A stretch of 64,000 bases of DNA from Coprococcus eutactus (GCF_025149915.1 NZ_CP102278.1:1348001-1412000); one strand, 5' to 3'. Positions 27,165-36,807 are shown, counted from the stretch's first letter. Numbers and translations are program-made. The notes: generated by a model from the sequence alone, not told the origin.

Positions 27165-27176
27165 TTTTACGGATGT

Positions 27177-27243
27177 ATCAGCTTTTCTATGAAAAGCTGA
27201 TATGCAGCGCCAGCCATCGACGAAGTCGATTTTGCATGGCTGG
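27177..27243 (+). other. Two hairpins between rpsP and khpA
   Basis: ATCAGCTTTTC/GAAAAGCTGAT (27177-27187 with 27191-27201, loop TAT) and CCAGCCAT plus CGAC/GTCG plus ATGGCTGG (27210-27243). Neither has a clear T-tract, so processing or mRNA stability is as likely as termination. Confidence 0.6.
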
Positions 27244-27266
27244 TGTTCCATTTGGGAGGTATAGAG

Positions 27267-27494
27267 ATGAAAGATTTAGTAGAAATCATTGCAAAGTCCC
27301 TAGTAGATCATCCTGAGCAGATAGCTGTAACCGAGACTGAAGAAGACGGCATAATAAAGATAGACCTTACAGTCGCACCAGAAGACATGGGTAAGGTAAT
27401 CGGCAAGCAGGGCAGAATAGCCAAATCCATCCGTACAGTTGTCAAGGCAGCTGCTTCAAAGGGTGATAAGAAGGTTGTCGTTGATATTAAGTAG
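27267..27494 (+). CDS. khpA: KH-domain RNA-binding protein KhpA (YlqC family)
   Basis: A 75-residue single-KH-domain RNA-binding protein, known as KhpA in streptococci, where it partners KhpB. The IGKQGRIAKSIRTVVKAAA motif carries the GXXG loop (GKQG). ATG 27267 follows GGGAGGTATAGAG; the frame opens earlier (27243) but within the hairpin. Gene order rpsP-khpA-rimM-trmD is standard. Confidence 0.93.
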   Translation: MKDLVEIIAKSLVDHPEQIAVTETEEDGIIKIDLTVAPEDMGKVIGKQGRIAKSIRTVVKAAASKGDKKVVVDIK

Positions 27495-27562
27495 AACTGC
27501 ATAGGCAGGATAAGTGGTATTTCTTAATCTTCATATGACAGAGGATTTATTACCGAGTTAAG

Positions 27563-27590
27563 AGGGGGAGTTTATACTCCCCCTTATATT
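27563..27590 (+). terminator. Weak terminator-like hairpin after khpA
   Basis: GGGGGAG (27564-27570) pairs with CTCCCCC (27577-27583) around TTTATA, followed by TTATATTATA rather than a clean U-tract. Partial read-through into rimM is likely. Confidence 0.55.
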
Positions 27591-27698
27591 ATATGTCACA
27601 GGCGTAAGCCTGATGACCTGCGCACGCATCAGCGTGCTACCACTTTATATGTCACAGGCGCAAGCCTGATGACCTGCGCACGCATCAGCGTGCTACCA
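27591..27698. repeat. Two tandem 56-bp repeats before rimM, each with two dyads
   Basis: The unit starting ATATGTCACAGGCG begins at 27591 and again at 27647, with one difference (T/C) in the shared 52 bases. Each unit contains two small hairpins: CAGGC-GTAA-GCCTG (CGCAA in the loop region of copy 2) and GCACGC-ATCA-GCGTGC. It lies directly before the rimM ribosome binding site. Confidence 0.85.
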
Positions 27699-27716
27699 TA
27701 TTGTATAGGAGAGAGT

Positions 27717-28262
27717 ATGGAACATAATACAGAAGACAGACTCAGAGTAGGTGTGATAACCTCAAGCCATGGTATAAAGGGCGAGGTTAAGGTATATCCA
27801 ACAACAGATGACAATGATCGTTTCAAGACCCTGGAAAAGTGTTATCTGTCAAATGGCAGAGAGACTTTGGAGGTTAATTGTACATCTTGCAAATTCTTGA
27901 AAAATATGGTTATTCTCAAATTTGAAGAATACGATAACATAAATGATATAGAACGTTTTAAGAACTATGATATATTAGTTGACAGGGAGGATGCAGTTCC
28001 GCTCATGGATGGAGAATTCTTCATCTGTGACGTCCTAGATGCGGATGTCTACGATCAGAATGATGAGCATATCGGAATACTTGATGATGTGCTTGAGACC
28101 CCTGCAAATGATGTGTTTGTTGTGAAGAAGGATGATGGCGGGGAGCTACTTATCCCTGTTGTTTCGGATTTCGTTTATGACGTGGACACTGAGAATAGGA
28201 AAGTCAAGGTCAGGACATTTGAGATGGTGGAGGCGGACGATTCGGATCACAAGACAGAGTGA
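27717..28262 (+). CDS. rimM: 16S rRNA processing protein RimM
   Basis: RimM binds ribosomal protein S19 and helps mature the 30S head. The N-terminal barrel is seen in LRVGVITSSHGIKGEVKVYP and the PRC-barrel in the C-terminal half (DVLETPANDVFVVKKDD, LLIPVVSDFVYDVD). ATG 27717 has AGGAGAGAG upstream; the earlier in-frame start at 27669 falls inside the 56-bp repeat. 181 residues is typical. trmD follows after 55 bases. Confidence 0.95.
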   Translation: MEHNTEDRLRVGVITSSHGIKGEVKVYPTTDDNDRFKTLEKCYLSNGRETLEVNCTSCKFLKNMVILKFEEYDNINDIERFKNYDILVDREDAVPLMDGEFFICDVLDADVYDQNDEHIGILDDVLETPANDVFVVKKDDGGELLIPVVSDFVYDVDTENRKVKVRTFEMVEADDSDHKTE

Positions 28263-28317
28263 TAAGAGTGTGAACTGGCAAAGGCTTAAACCTAAGTTCA
28301 AATATCAGGAGTAGATT

Positions 28318-29061
28318 ATGAATTTTTATATTTTGACACTTTTCCCTGAGATGGTTATGAATGGACTGTCTACCAGTATCACGGGAAGAGCTATAGAATC
28401 TGGAAAACTTCATATAGAGGCTATAAATATAAGAGATTACACCAAGGACAAGCACAATCATGTGGATGATTATCCGTATGGTGGCGGTGCTGGTATGGTA
28501 ATGCAGGCACAGCCTGTATATGATGCATATACGGCGCTTGTGGAGAAGATAGGAAGGAAGCCGTGGGTCATATATATGACTCCGCAGGGGCAGACTTTTA
28601 ATCAAGGAATTGCTCAGGAGCTCTCGGAGAAGGAGGATATAGTTCTTCTCTGCGGACACTATGAGGGAATCGATGAGAGAGTTTTGGAGATGATAGTGGA
28701 CGATTATATGTCTATTGGTGATTTTGTCCTTACTGGTGGAGAGCTTCCAGCTATGGCTATTGTAGATGCGGTATCCAGACTTGTTCCGGGGGTACTGAAC
28801 AATGAGGACAGTGCGGAGATAGAGACATTTTACAACAATCTGCTTGAGTATCCGCAGTACACTAGACCACCGGAGTTCATGGGCAGGCGAGTTCCGGATG
28901 TGCTTCTCTCGGGTAATCATAAGCTCATAAATGAGTGGAGACTGGAGCAGTCCATAGAGAGGACCAAGGCGAACAGACCGGATATGTATGAAAAGTACAT
29001 AGCCGAGAATCCTCCAAAAGAGAAAAAGAAAAAACAAAAAAAATCCGGCACTGATAACTGA
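28318..29061 (+). CDS. trmD: tRNA (guanine-37-N1)-methyltransferase TrmD
   Basis: TrmD methylates G37 next to the anticodon and prevents frameshifting. SPOUT-type trefoil knot motifs: YPYGGGAGMVMQ, LLCGHYEGIDERV, and SIGDFVLTGGELPAMAIVDA. The core ends near residue 235, followed by a Lys-rich tail (KEKKKKQKK). In many Firmicutes rplS follows; here a lipoprotein gene with its own promoter comes next, so rplS must lie elsewhere. Confidence 0.98.
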   Translation: MNFYILTLFPEMVMNGLSTSITGRAIESGKLHIEAINIRDYTKDKHNHVDDYPYGGGAGMVMQAQPVYDAYTALVEKIGRKPWVIYMTPQGQTFNQGIAQELSEKEDIVLLCGHYEGIDERVLEMIVDDYMSIGDFVLTGGELPAMAIVDAVSRLVPGVLNNEDSAEIETFYNNLLEYPQYTRPPEFMGRRVPDVLLSGNHKLINEWRLEQSIERTKANRPDMYEKYIAENPPKEKKKKQKKSGTDN

Positions 29062-29097
29062 AACGGCGTTTTGATAATACAGACCGGGATATATGGG

Positions 29098-29127
29098 TTG
29101 TCACTTGGGGTTTTAAAGTGGTATACT
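29098..29127 (+). promoter_or_regulatory. Promoter of the lipoprotein gene
   Basis: TTGTCA (29098-29103), an 18-base spacer and TATACT (29122-29127). The transcript would begin near 29133 with a structured leader of about 120 bases. Confidence 0.55.
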
Positions 29128-29132
29128 ATGAA

Positions 29133-29218
29133 TGGCAGAATTGAGAAAGAATTTGCACCTGAGTGTGAAAGGTCTTATGTCAATTCTGCCATAACCTTGT
29201 GGAACGAGACTACAGGGC
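29133..29218 (+). other. Structured 5' leader of the lipoprotein mRNA
   Basis: TGGCAGAATTGA (29133-29144) pairs perfectly with TCAATTCTGCCA (29180-29191), with an inner ACCT/AGGT stem; a second hairpin CCTTGT/ACAGGG (29196-29201 with 29213-29218) follows. No known riboswitch was recognised. Confidence 0.45.
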
Positions 29219-29256
29219 ATACATAAATACAAGGAAGAACAAGGAGATAAAACATT

Positions 29257-29904
29257 ATGAAACGCAGATTACTTATGACAATGATGGCTATGGTTTTGGT
29301 ATTTTCACTTGCCGGTTGCGGAAGCAAGAAAGATGAGCCGACAACAGCAGCTAGCACCGAGGCAGAATCGGAGGTAAAGGATGAACTTATTCAGTTTATA
29401 GGAACTGATATACCAAAGGTTGAGGCGGATGAGGCAGCTGTCATGAAATCATACAATTCATATTTTGCAGAGGGGGCAACTATAGATACAGATACTCTTC
29501 TGAAAGATCTCACAGATAACATCATCCCTAAGTACAAGGCATTTCTTGATTCTGTACAGGCGATAGAACTGAAGACAGATGAGGTAAAGGCACTCAGAGA
29601 TCAGTATTACGATGCGATGAATACCCAGTATGAGGCTATACAGAAGGTGCAGGCAGCTGTAAAGAACAAGGATAAGGATGTCCAGAACGAGGCAAAGAAG
29701 CTTCTGTCATCTGCGCAGAGCAAGTACACAGCATACAATGATGCAGTGTATGCCCTTGCACAGAAGGAAAATGTGACATTAAACGGTGAGATCGCGACAA
29801 CGGCTACCACAGAAGCGGGAAGTACCACAGAGGCAAATACAGAGGCCATAGATCCAAGCGAAGCAATGACTGATGATACAGTGACAACAGAAGCAGCAGA
29901 GTAG
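29257..29904 (+). CDS. Secreted lipoprotein of unknown function
   Basis: A 215-residue protein with a lipoprotein signal peptide: MKRRLLMTMMAMVLVFSLAGC, with the lipobox LAGC and lipidated Cys21. The mature part starts with a Ser/Thr/Glu linker, followed by about 110 residues of helical, coiled-coil-like sequence (LTDNIIPKYKAFLDSVQAIE, YYDAMNTQYEAIQKVQ), and ends with a Thr/Glu-rich tail. No enzymatic motif is seen. It has its own promoter and terminator. Confidence 0.8.
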   Translation: MKRRLLMTMMAMVLVFSLAGCGSKKDEPTTAASTEAESEVKDELIQFIGTDIPKVEADEAAVMKSYNSYFAEGATIDTDTLLKDLTDNIIPKYKAFLDSVQAIELKTDEVKALRDQYYDAMNTQYEAIQKVQAAVKNKDKDVQNEAKKLLSSAQSKYTAYNDAVYALAQKENVTLNGEIATTATTEAGSTTEANTEAIDPSEAMTDDTVTTEAAE

Positions 29905-29932
29905 GTTAATAAGACAATATATAATTATAGAT

Positions 29933-29977
29933 AGCATGTGATTGAGTCAGATAATTGACTCAATCACATGCTGTTTT
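29933..29977 (+). terminator. Terminator of the lipoprotein gene
   Basis: AGCATGTGATTGAGTCA (29933-29949) pairs perfectly over 17 bp with TGACTCAATCACATGCT (29956-29972), followed by GTTTTT. Confidence 0.92.
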
Positions 29978-29989
29978 TATGCATCGGGT

Positions 29990-30006
29990 GGGGACGGAGG
30001 TATCTG
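29990..30006 (+). repeat. Dispersed motif GGGGACGGAGGTATCTG, copy 2
   Basis: Second copy of the motif at 15148-15164. It again begins shortly after an intrinsic terminator, here about 13 bases past the T-tract. Confidence 0.5.
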
Positions 30007-30127
30007 TCTCCGTTAGAATGGACAAACTGGGCAAAAATGTGGAAATTGTTGATATAGTTCACACTTTATACAAACATGGATGGTATATTATTGAAAAATG
30101 AAGAAATTCTATGTGCGGAGGTATATT

Positions 30128-30805
30128 ATGGATACAATAAAGGTACTGATGGTTGATGATGAGAGTAGAATGAGAAAGCTTGTAAAGGACTTCCTTACAA
30201 GGGAAGGATATATTGTTTTAGAGGCCGGAGACGGAGAGCAGGCTCTTGATATCTTTATGGAAGATAAGAATATATCACTTGTGATACTTGATGTCATGAT
30301 GCCTAAGATGGATGGATGGGAGACGCTCAAGGAGATCAGAAAGTTCTCTCAGGTTCCTGTGATCATGCTTACAGCCAAGGCGGATGAGAGAGATGAGCTT
30401 CAGGGATTTAATCTTGGGGTTGATGAGTACATAACAAAGCCATTCAGTCCAAAGATACTTGTTGCCAGGGTGGCAGCGATACTCCGAAGAACCTCAGATG
30501 CAGCATCTGAGGAGAGACTCTCAGCTGGCGGGATAGATATGGATCTTTCGGCGCATATTGTCACTATAGACGGCAAGCCGGTGGAGCTCAGCTTCAAGGA
30601 ATTTGAACTTTTGCAGTATTTCATAGTAAACAGGGGTGTTGCGCTTTCGAGGGAGAAGATACTGAACAACGTATGGAATTACGATTACTATGGTGATGCC
30701 AGAACAATAGATACACATGTTAAGAAGCTCAGAAGCAAGATGGGAGCTAAGGGTGATTATATCAAGACTATATGGGGTGTAGGTTATAGATTCGAGGTAG
30801 AGTGA
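30128..30805 (+). CDS. OmpR/PhoB-family response regulator
   Basis: A 225-residue DNA-binding response regulator. The receiver domain has the acidic pair VDDE, phosphoacceptor Asp55 in LVILDVMMPKMDGWE, and the Lys in TKPFSP; the C-terminal winged helix has SFKEFELLQYF, LSREKILNNVWNYDYYGDAR and TIDTHVKKLRSKM. ATG 30128 follows GCGGAGG; the open frame upstream (30098) has no ribosome binding site. It overlaps the histidine kinase start by one base (TGATG), so the pair is translationally coupled. Confidence 0.95.
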   Translation: MDTIKVLMVDDESRMRKLVKDFLTREGYIVLEAGDGEQALDIFMEDKNISLVILDVMMPKMDGWETLKEIRKFSQVPVIMLTAKADERDELQGFNLGVDEYITKPFSPKILVARVAAILRRTSDAASEERLSAGGIDMDLSAHIVTIDGKPVELSFKEFELLQYFIVNRGVALSREKILNNVWNYDYYGDARTIDTHVKKLRSKMGAKGDYIKTIWGVGYRFEVE

Positions 30806-32427
30806 TGCGCAAATCAAAAATGACATCGATCAAAACAAAAATAACGCTGTTTCTTGCGGCAACCATATTGATCATGGTCGTCATGTCGTGTGCCATAACC
30901 ATGCTATTTATAAAGAAGTATTTCTATCATGGAATGGAACAGATGCTGGTGGATACATACAATTCCTGCAATGAACTGTTTGGACAGGATGAGGATATAG
31001 ACAGCAGAGAGCTGGCAAATGATGTGACGAACCAGTCTGGAGCCATGATCTTCATATTTGACAGTGTGAATATGAGAGTGTACACAACGGTGAATGAAGA
31101 GGCTGCAGTGTACAACAATCTTTCATTCATTGCGGACTATTTTAATTACAGTGGCGGTAAGAATCCGGACAATCCGAAGATTAAGAGAAAGCAGATAGAA
31201 AAGACCGACAAATACGATATCCAGATAACAAATGACAAGAATACGGGGAACAGTTACTATGATGTGGTGGGATTCCTTGACAATGGATACGTGGTGATAA
31301 TAAGAAAGCCGATATCCAGCGTTGATTCGACGATCGTGATATCATTGAAGTTCTTCTTCTTTGTATTCTCAGTTGTGGCGATATTTGGATTTATCTTGAT
31401 ATATTTTATAAGCAATGCTGTTGCAAAGCCGATAAAGAATCTGGCGTCCGTTGCAAATCAAATGGCTCAGCTTGATCTTGATGTGAAGGTAGATCACACA
31501 TCCAACGACGAGATAGGAGAGCTGGCGGACAGTATGAATGAGATGTCATATCAGCTGAAGAACACTCTGACAGAGCTGCAACAGGCAAATGCCAAACTCC
31601 AGACAGATATAGATGAGAAGGTTCAGATAGATGAGATGAGGAAGGAGTTCTTATCTCATGTATCACATGAACTCAAGACACCTATAGCACTCATACAGGG
31701 ATATGCAGAGGGCTTGAAGGACAATGTTATTGAGGATGACGAGAGTAAGGAGTTCTACTGTGACGTTATCCTTGATGAGGCGGGCAAGATGAACAGGCTC
31801 GTTAAGCAGCTGCTGAATCTAAATGAGCTAGAATTTGGTATGAACAGGGTTCAGCCCGTTGCATTTGACATCAATGCCCTCATGAGGAATGTAGTCGGTT
31901 CATCATCGATTCTGATAGAGCAGAATCATGCTGATGTTGAGCTGCCAGAAGCGTTGAACAAAGAGTGCAATGTGTATGCCGATGAATTTATGATAGAGCA
32001 GGTATTTACAAATTACTTCACAAATGCGCTTCATTACTGCAATGATGGCGGCAAGGTCAAGATCTGGACCGCACAGACGGACTATGATGCGCCAAGAAAG
32101 GTTGACGACGGAGAGATCACAGGAAACCTCAGAGTGTTTGTATATGACGAGGGACCAAACATACCTACCGATGAGCTTGACAAGGTATTCATCAAGTTCT
32201 ACAAGGTGGATAAGGCGAGAACGAGAGAGTATGGCGGAAGCGGAATAGGACTCTCGATAGTTGCCGCATCCATGGCGGCTCATAACAAGAACTATGGTGT
32301 ATACAATGTTGAAGACGGCGTGGTATTCTATTTTGATCTTGATGTCATAAAACAGGATGGGGACGAACCGGGACTGTTACCGGAGAATACCGAAGATAAT
32401 ACGACTGAAAATGTGTCAGAACAATAA
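30805..32427 (+). CDS. Sensor histidine kinase
   Basis: A 540-residue membrane kinase paired with the upstream regulator. Two membrane segments (about 9-32 and 175-197) enclose an extracellular sensor region of about 140 residues; then HAMP (about 197-248), a HisKA domain with SHVSHELKTPIALIQGYAEG (phospho-acceptor His288) and an HATPase domain with NYFTNALHYCNDGG, YDEGPNIP and EYGGSGIGLSI. The signal is not known. An ATG at 30805 is used; GTG 30802 is the alternative. A terminator follows at 32440. Confidence 0.95.
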   Translation: MRKSKMTSIKTKITLFLAATILIMVVMSCAITMLFIKKYFYHGMEQMLVDTYNSCNELFGQDEDIDSRELANDVTNQSGAMIFIFDSVNMRVYTTVNEEAAVYNNLSFIADYFNYSGGKNPDNPKIKRKQIEKTDKYDIQITNDKNTGNSYYDVVGFLDNGYVVIIRKPISSVDSTIVISLKFFFFVFSVVAIFGFILIYFISNAVAKPIKNLASVANQMAQLDLDVKVDHTSNDEIGELADSMNEMSYQLKNTLTELQQANAKLQTDIDEKVQIDEMRKEFLSHVSHELKTPIALIQGYAEGLKDNVIEDDESKEFYCDVILDEAGKMNRLVKQLLNLNELEFGMNRVQPVAFDINALMRNVVGSSSILIEQNHADVELPEALNKECNVYADEFMIEQVFTNYFTNALHYCNDGGKVKIWTAQTDYDAPRKVDDGEITGNLRVFVYDEGPNIPTDELDKVFIKFYKVDKARTREYGGSGIGLSIVAASMAAHNKNYGVYNVEDGVVFYFDLDVIKQDGDEPGLLPENTEDNTTENVSEQ

Positions 32428-32439
32428 ATACTTTGCAAG

Positions 32440-32479
32440 AAGGAAACTTTTAGGCTATAATTCTAGGGGTTTCCTTTTT
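32440..32479 (+). terminator. Terminator of the two-component operon
   Basis: AAGGAAAC (32440-32447) pairs with GTTTCCTT (32469-32476), followed by TTTC and a T-rich stretch. Confidence 0.65.
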
Positions 32480-32528
32480 CTGTTGAATGCTGGCAGCCGC
32501 AAATATATTTATAAAATGGGAGAAGATT

Positions 32529-34430
32529 ATGTCATACAGTGCAAAAAACATTGAGGTGTTAAAGGGACTTGAGCCGGTAAGACTGAGACCGGGAATGTAC
32601 ATCGGCAACACAGGGCGAAGTGGACTGAATCACCTCATACAGGAGCTTATAGACAACTCGGTAGATGAGCATCTGGCGGGTTATTGTAATAATATATGGG
32701 TTAGCATAAACGAGGATGGTTCAGCAACAGTATCGGATGATGGACGAGGGGTTCCTGTTGATCTTCATGAGCAGGAGGGGATACCTGCTGAGAGAGTTGT
32801 ATACACTGTGCTGCATGCGGGCGGTAAGTTCAACAGCTCCACCTACAAAATAAGTGGAGGTCTTCATGGTGTAGGTTCTGCCGTTGTAAATGCACTGTCC
32901 AACAAGCTTATAGTGGATGTAGCTAGAGATGGTTATCTCTATCACGATACATATGAGAAGGGAATACCGACAACTGAGCTGGTTGACGGAATGCTTCCAA
33001 AGACAAAACTCAAGGAAAAGAGAACTGGTACAACTGTGACACTCTATCCTGATGATACGATATTTGAGACGGTGAAGTTCAAAGCGGATGCCATCAAGCA
33101 GAGGATCAAGGAGACTGCATACCTGAATCCGAATCTTACGATCACATTCCAGAACAAGAGGGACGGTGAGGAGCCTATAGTATTCCATCAGCCGGGAGGT
33201 CTTTCAGCATTTGTTGAGGATATATCACAGGGACTCACACATACATCGCCAGTTGTTGCAATATCCGGTGAGAAGGATGGAATCGCTGCTGATATCGTAT
33301 TTCTGATGACGGACGATGGCGAGGAGAATATCATAGGATTCACCAACAATATCACGAATCCTGAAGGCGGAACCCATGTGACGGGATTCAAGTCGGCATT
33401 TGCAAAGCTCATCAACAATTATGCCAGAAATGAGCTTGGAGTTTTGAAGGAGAAGGATTCAAACCTCACAGGTGCAGACATAAGATCGGGAATGCAGGCC
33501 ATCATATCAGTTAAACATCCTGATCCTCAGTTCGAGGGACAGACCAAGACAAAGCTTTCAAATACGGACGTGTCAAAGGCTGTGGATGATATCGTGAAAG
33601 AGCAGCTCACTGTATATTTTGACAGAAATTATGACGTGCTGAAGGATATAGTGGACAGGGCGGTAGCGCTCTCCAAGAGAAAGGCGCTTGAGAAGTCCAA
33701 AATCAATATCAACAAGTTTTCATTTGAGGGAAATGGCAAGCTGGCAAAGCAGGAGTCCTCAGATTCGTCCAAATGTGAGATATTCATAGTCGAGGGAGAT
33801 TCTGCGGGAGGCTCAGCCAAAACCGCGAGAAACAGGAAGTATCAGGCGATACTGCCACTTAGAGGAAAGATACTCAATGTGGAGAAAAAGCCTGTTGCAA
33901 AGGTGCTTGAGAATGCCGAGATCAAGGCGCTCATCAATGCATTTGGCTGTGGTTTCATGCAGGGCTACGGCAACGATTTTGACATAAGCAAGCTGAACTA
34001 TGACAAGATAATCATCATGACGGATGCCGATGTGGATGGTGCCCATATAGCGACACTTCTGTTGACATTCTTCTACAGATTCTATCCCGACCTTATCAGC
34101 GAGGGACATATATACATAGCTATCCCGCCTCTCTACAGAGTTGGCGAGGGCAAGAACATCAAATATCTGTACTCAGATGATGAGCTCGCAAAGTATAGAA
34201 AGACGCATACAAGCAAGTTTACGATACAGAGATACAAGGGCCTTGGTGAGATGGACGCAGACCAGCTCTATGAGACGACCATGAATCCGGAGACGAGACT
34301 TTTAAAGCAGGTATCAGTGAACAGCCGTATTGAGGCAAATCAGCTCACACAGACGCTCATGGGAACTGAGGTTGCCCCTAGAAGAGAGTACATAGAGACA
34401 CACAGTGCGGATGCTGTACTCGATATCTAA
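32529..34430 (+). CDS. parE: Type IIA topoisomerase ATPase subunit (ParE/GyrB-like)
   Basis: A 633-residue topoisomerase B subunit. GHKL ATPase motifs: ELIDNSVDEHLAG, SDDGRGVPVD and GGLHGVGSAVVNALS; transducer domain; TOPRIM domain with VEGDSAGGSAK and TDADVDGAHIATLLLTFFYR; C-terminal motif KGLGEMDADQLYETTM. ATG 32529 follows GGGAGAAG. It is 73 bases from the A subunit. The short length and the neighbour, which lacks a canonical GyrA box, favour topoisomerase IV or the second gyrase-like pair of Lachnospiraceae; the exact class is not certain. Confidence 0.85.
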   Translation: MSYSAKNIEVLKGLEPVRLRPGMYIGNTGRSGLNHLIQELIDNSVDEHLAGYCNNIWVSINEDGSATVSDDGRGVPVDLHEQEGIPAERVVYTVLHAGGKFNSSTYKISGGLHGVGSAVVNALSNKLIVDVARDGYLYHDTYEKGIPTTELVDGMLPKTKLKEKRTGTTVTLYPDDTIFETVKFKADAIKQRIKETAYLNPNLTITFQNKRDGEEPIVFHQPGGLSAFVEDISQGLTHTSPVVAISGEKDGIAADIVFLMTDDGEENIIGFTNNITNPEGGTHVTGFKSAFAKLINNYARNELGVLKEKDSNLTGADIRSGMQAIISVKHPDPQFEGQTKTKLSNTDVSKAVDDIVKEQLTVYFDRNYDVLKDIVDRAVALSKRKALEKSKININKFSFEGNGKLAKQESSDSSKCEIFIVEGDSAGGSAKTARNRKYQAILPLRGKILNVEKKPVAKVLENAEIKALINAFGCGFMQGYGNDFDISKLNYDKIIIMTDADVDGAHIATLLLTFFYRFYPDLISEGHIYIAIPPLYRVGEGKNIKYLYSDDELAKYRKTHTSKFTIQRYKGLGEMDADQLYETTMNPETRLLKQVSVNSRIEANQLTQTLMGTEVAPRREYIETHSADAVLDI

Positions 34431-34503
34431 GCTTATATAGAGTTATATTTGATAAATACTGCACAGTGTGTTTTCACAGTTTGTATGATGAAAGGGATAG
34501 ATC

Positions 34504-36780
34504 ATGTCGGAAAAGATATTAAACGTAGATTATGAGAGCGAGATGGGACAGTCCTATGTGGACTATTCCATGTCGGTTATAACAGAGAGAGCGCTCCCGG
34601 ATGTAAGGGATGGATTAAAGCCTGTCCAGAGAAGAATACTTTACTCACTGGATGGTCTTGCAGGCTCCGACAAGCCACACAGAAAGTGTGCGAGAATAGT
34701 CGGAGATACAATGGGTAAATACCACCCACACGGAGACAGCTCTATATACGAAGGACTTGTAAATATGGCGCAGAATTGGAAGCTGCCGATACCACTTGTT
34801 GACCCACACGGTAACTTTGGCGCGGTGGACGGCTCCGGTGCGGCTGCCATGCGATACACTGAGGCGCGTATATCCAAGTACACAGAGGATGTGTGTATGA
34901 AGGATCTTCCGTTTTTCAAGGATCAGTTCATACCGAACTTTGACGGAACGGAGACAGAACCGACTTTCCTGCCTTTCCAGGTACCCAATATCCTGGTGAG
35001 CGGTTCAACCGGTATCGCCGTAGGTATGGCGACAAATATTCCTACACATAATCTCGGTGAGGTCATAGACGCAACTGTTGCATATCTGAATGATCCTGAG
35101 ATAGAGCTTGAGGACCTGTTAAAACTCATGCCGGGACCTGATTTTGCCACAGGTGGAATCATCAATGCCACACCTGAGGAACTGTACAATGTGTATGCCA
35201 CAGGACTTGGCAAGATCAAGGTGCGCGGTAAGGTAGAGGTCAGGGATATCGGATACGGAAGAAAGAGTATTTGTGTCACAGAGCTTCCATATACCATGAT
35301 CGGAGGCACCGCCAAGTTCCTCGATACTGTTGCAGAGCTTGTCAGGAACAGAGAACTTCCAGCTGTCGTGGATATTGCGGACAGAGGAGACAAGAACGGT
35401 GAATGTCTGTGTATCGATGTGAAGAAGGGAACTTCTGATGAGGAGATACAGAACATTATCAATATATTATATAAGAAGGCAGCTCTTGAGGATACATTTG
35501 GCGTGAATATCAACTGCATCAACAACGGCAAGCCGGAGGTAATGGGACTCAAGAAGATACTGAAGGTGTACACAGATTTCAAGTACGGTCTGTATGACAC
35601 GAAGTACAGAAAGCTTCTTGCACAGCAGGAGGAGATCAGAGAGATCAAGATGGGACTCCTCACAGCTGTCGATTGCATAGACCTGATCATAGAGATACTC
35701 CGCGGAAGTACAAAGGTTGCAGATGCCAAGGCGTGTCTCATGCACGGCGATACATCAAACGTTAAGTTCAGATTCAAGGGCTCAGAGGCGGATGCAAAGT
35801 TCCTGTGTTTCACAGAGAAACAGGCGGATGCGATACTTGCCATGAGACTTCAGAAGCTCATAGGTCTGGAGATCAATGCCCTCAAGAAGGAACTTTCTGA
35901 CGCTGAGAAACTCATCAAGAAGTATACAAGGCTCATGGAGTCCAGGGATGCCATGAAGCAGCAGATGATAGATGATATGCTTGAGATAAAGGCAAAATAT
36001 GCCATACCTAGAAGAACACAGATCCACAATTATGGAACTGTTGTTGTGAAGAAGGCAGAGGTTGTGGCCACAGATGTGGCTGTACTTCTCGACCGATTCT
36101 ATTATATCAAGGTCGTAGATGCAAATGTATACGAGAAGAATATAGAGCAGATAAACCGTGATTATAGATTTGCAGTGAAGTGTCAGAATCTTGACAGGAT
36201 AGCAGTATTTGCCGACAATAATCAGGTGTATACGATCAAGGTTGCCGACATCATCAAGCTTCAGGCGAAGAAGAACACCAGCAAGAAGGGGGGCGGAAGC
36301 CTCATAGGACGTCTTGCCGATAAGGGAATCCAGGTGTTCGAGTTCTGCAACATGAACGGTGACGAGAACATTCTGTTCATGGATTGCATAGAGCATTTTG
36401 TGACGGACAAGCTGCTGTTCGTCAGCAAGCAGGGACTTGCCAAGGTTGTTGACGGCTCCGCATTTGACACCACAAGGCGTGCTGCAAACGCTTCAAAGGC
36501 CGGTGATGATATAATTTACATAGGTAAATTCTCTGAGGGAGATTTTATTATTGCACAGTCAGAAAAAGGATATTACATAAGAGTTGATATCTCCGAGATC
36601 CCTGAAAAGGGCAAGGGTGCAGCGGGAGTCAAGCTCATCAATTTAGAGGGTGACGATGTCCTTGAGTCGGTATTTGTGGGAAGCACAAGGGATACCTTCA
36701 AGGTTGGAGACAACGAGATAATCTTCACCAGAGTTAAGCCGGGCAAGCGCGGCGGCAAGGGAAGCAAGCTGAGGTTCTAG
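34504..36780 (+). CDS. parC: Type IIA topoisomerase DNA-cleaving subunit (ParC/GyrA-like)
   Basis: A 758-residue A subunit. [35 protein letters not shown] and the catalytic Tyr118 in [11 protein letters not shown] mark the winged-helix cleavage domain; then the tower, a coiled coil ([20 protein letters not shown]) and a beta-pinwheel C-terminus. The GyrA box QRRGGKG is not present as such; a GRLADKG stretch follows [11 protein letters not shown], so supercoiling ability is doubtful. Only 73 bases follow the ParE-like gene, so they form one unit. hisH follows after 27 bases. Confidence 0.85.
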   Translation: MSEKILNVDYESEMGQSYVDYSMSVITERALPDVRDGLKPVQRRILYSLDGLAGSDKPHRKCARIVGDTMGKYHPHGDSSIYEGLVNMAQNWKLPIPLVDPHGNFGAVDGSGAAAMRYTEARISKYTEDVCMKDLPFFKDQFIPNFDGTETEPTFLPFQVPNILVSGSTGIAVGMATNIPTHNLGEVIDATVAYLNDPEIELEDLLKLMPGPDFATGGIINATPEELYNVYATGLGKIKVRGKVEVRDIGYGRKSICVTELPYTMIGGTAKFLDTVAELVRNRELPAVVDIADRGDKNGECLCIDVKKGTSDEEIQNIINILYKKAALEDTFGVNINCINNGKPEVMGLKKILKVYTDFKYGLYDTKYRKLLAQQEEIREIKMGLLTAVDCIDLIIEILRGSTKVADAKACLMHGDTSNVKFRFKGSEADAKFLCFTEKQADAILAMRLQKLIGLEINALKKELSDAEKLIKKYTRLMESRDAMKQQMIDDMLEIKAKYAIPRRTQIHNYGTVVVKKAEVVATDVAVLLDRFYYIKVVDANVYEKNIEQINRDYRFAVKCQNLDRIAVFADNNQVYTIKVADIIKLQAKKNTSKKGGGSLIGRLADKGIQVFEFCNMNGDENILFMDCIEHFVTDKLLFVSKQGLAKVVDGSAFDTTRRAANASKAGDDIIYIGKFSEGDFIIAQSEKGYYIRVDISEIPEKGKGAAGVKLINLEGDDVLESVFVGSTRDTFKVGDNEIIFTRVKPGKRGGKGSKLRF

Positions 36781-36807
36781 AAAAAACTTTTGAAAGGACA
36801 GAGACAG

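Noticed and set aside
27669..27716. Upstream start for rimM
   Set aside because: It lies inside the 56-bp tandem repeat; ATG 27717 has the ribosome binding site and the conserved N-terminus.
28210..29037. 275-codon minus-strand ORF opposite trmD
   Set aside because: Shadow of a certain gene; no ribosome binding site or family-like sequence.
29128..29226. 32-codon ORF before the lipoprotein gene
   Set aside because: Its ATG touches the -10 box and is probably not transcribed; no ribosome binding site.
34923..35843. 306-codon minus-strand ORF opposite the topoisomerase A gene
   Set aside because: Low-complexity Ser/Ile/Leu-rich antisense frame of a certain gene.
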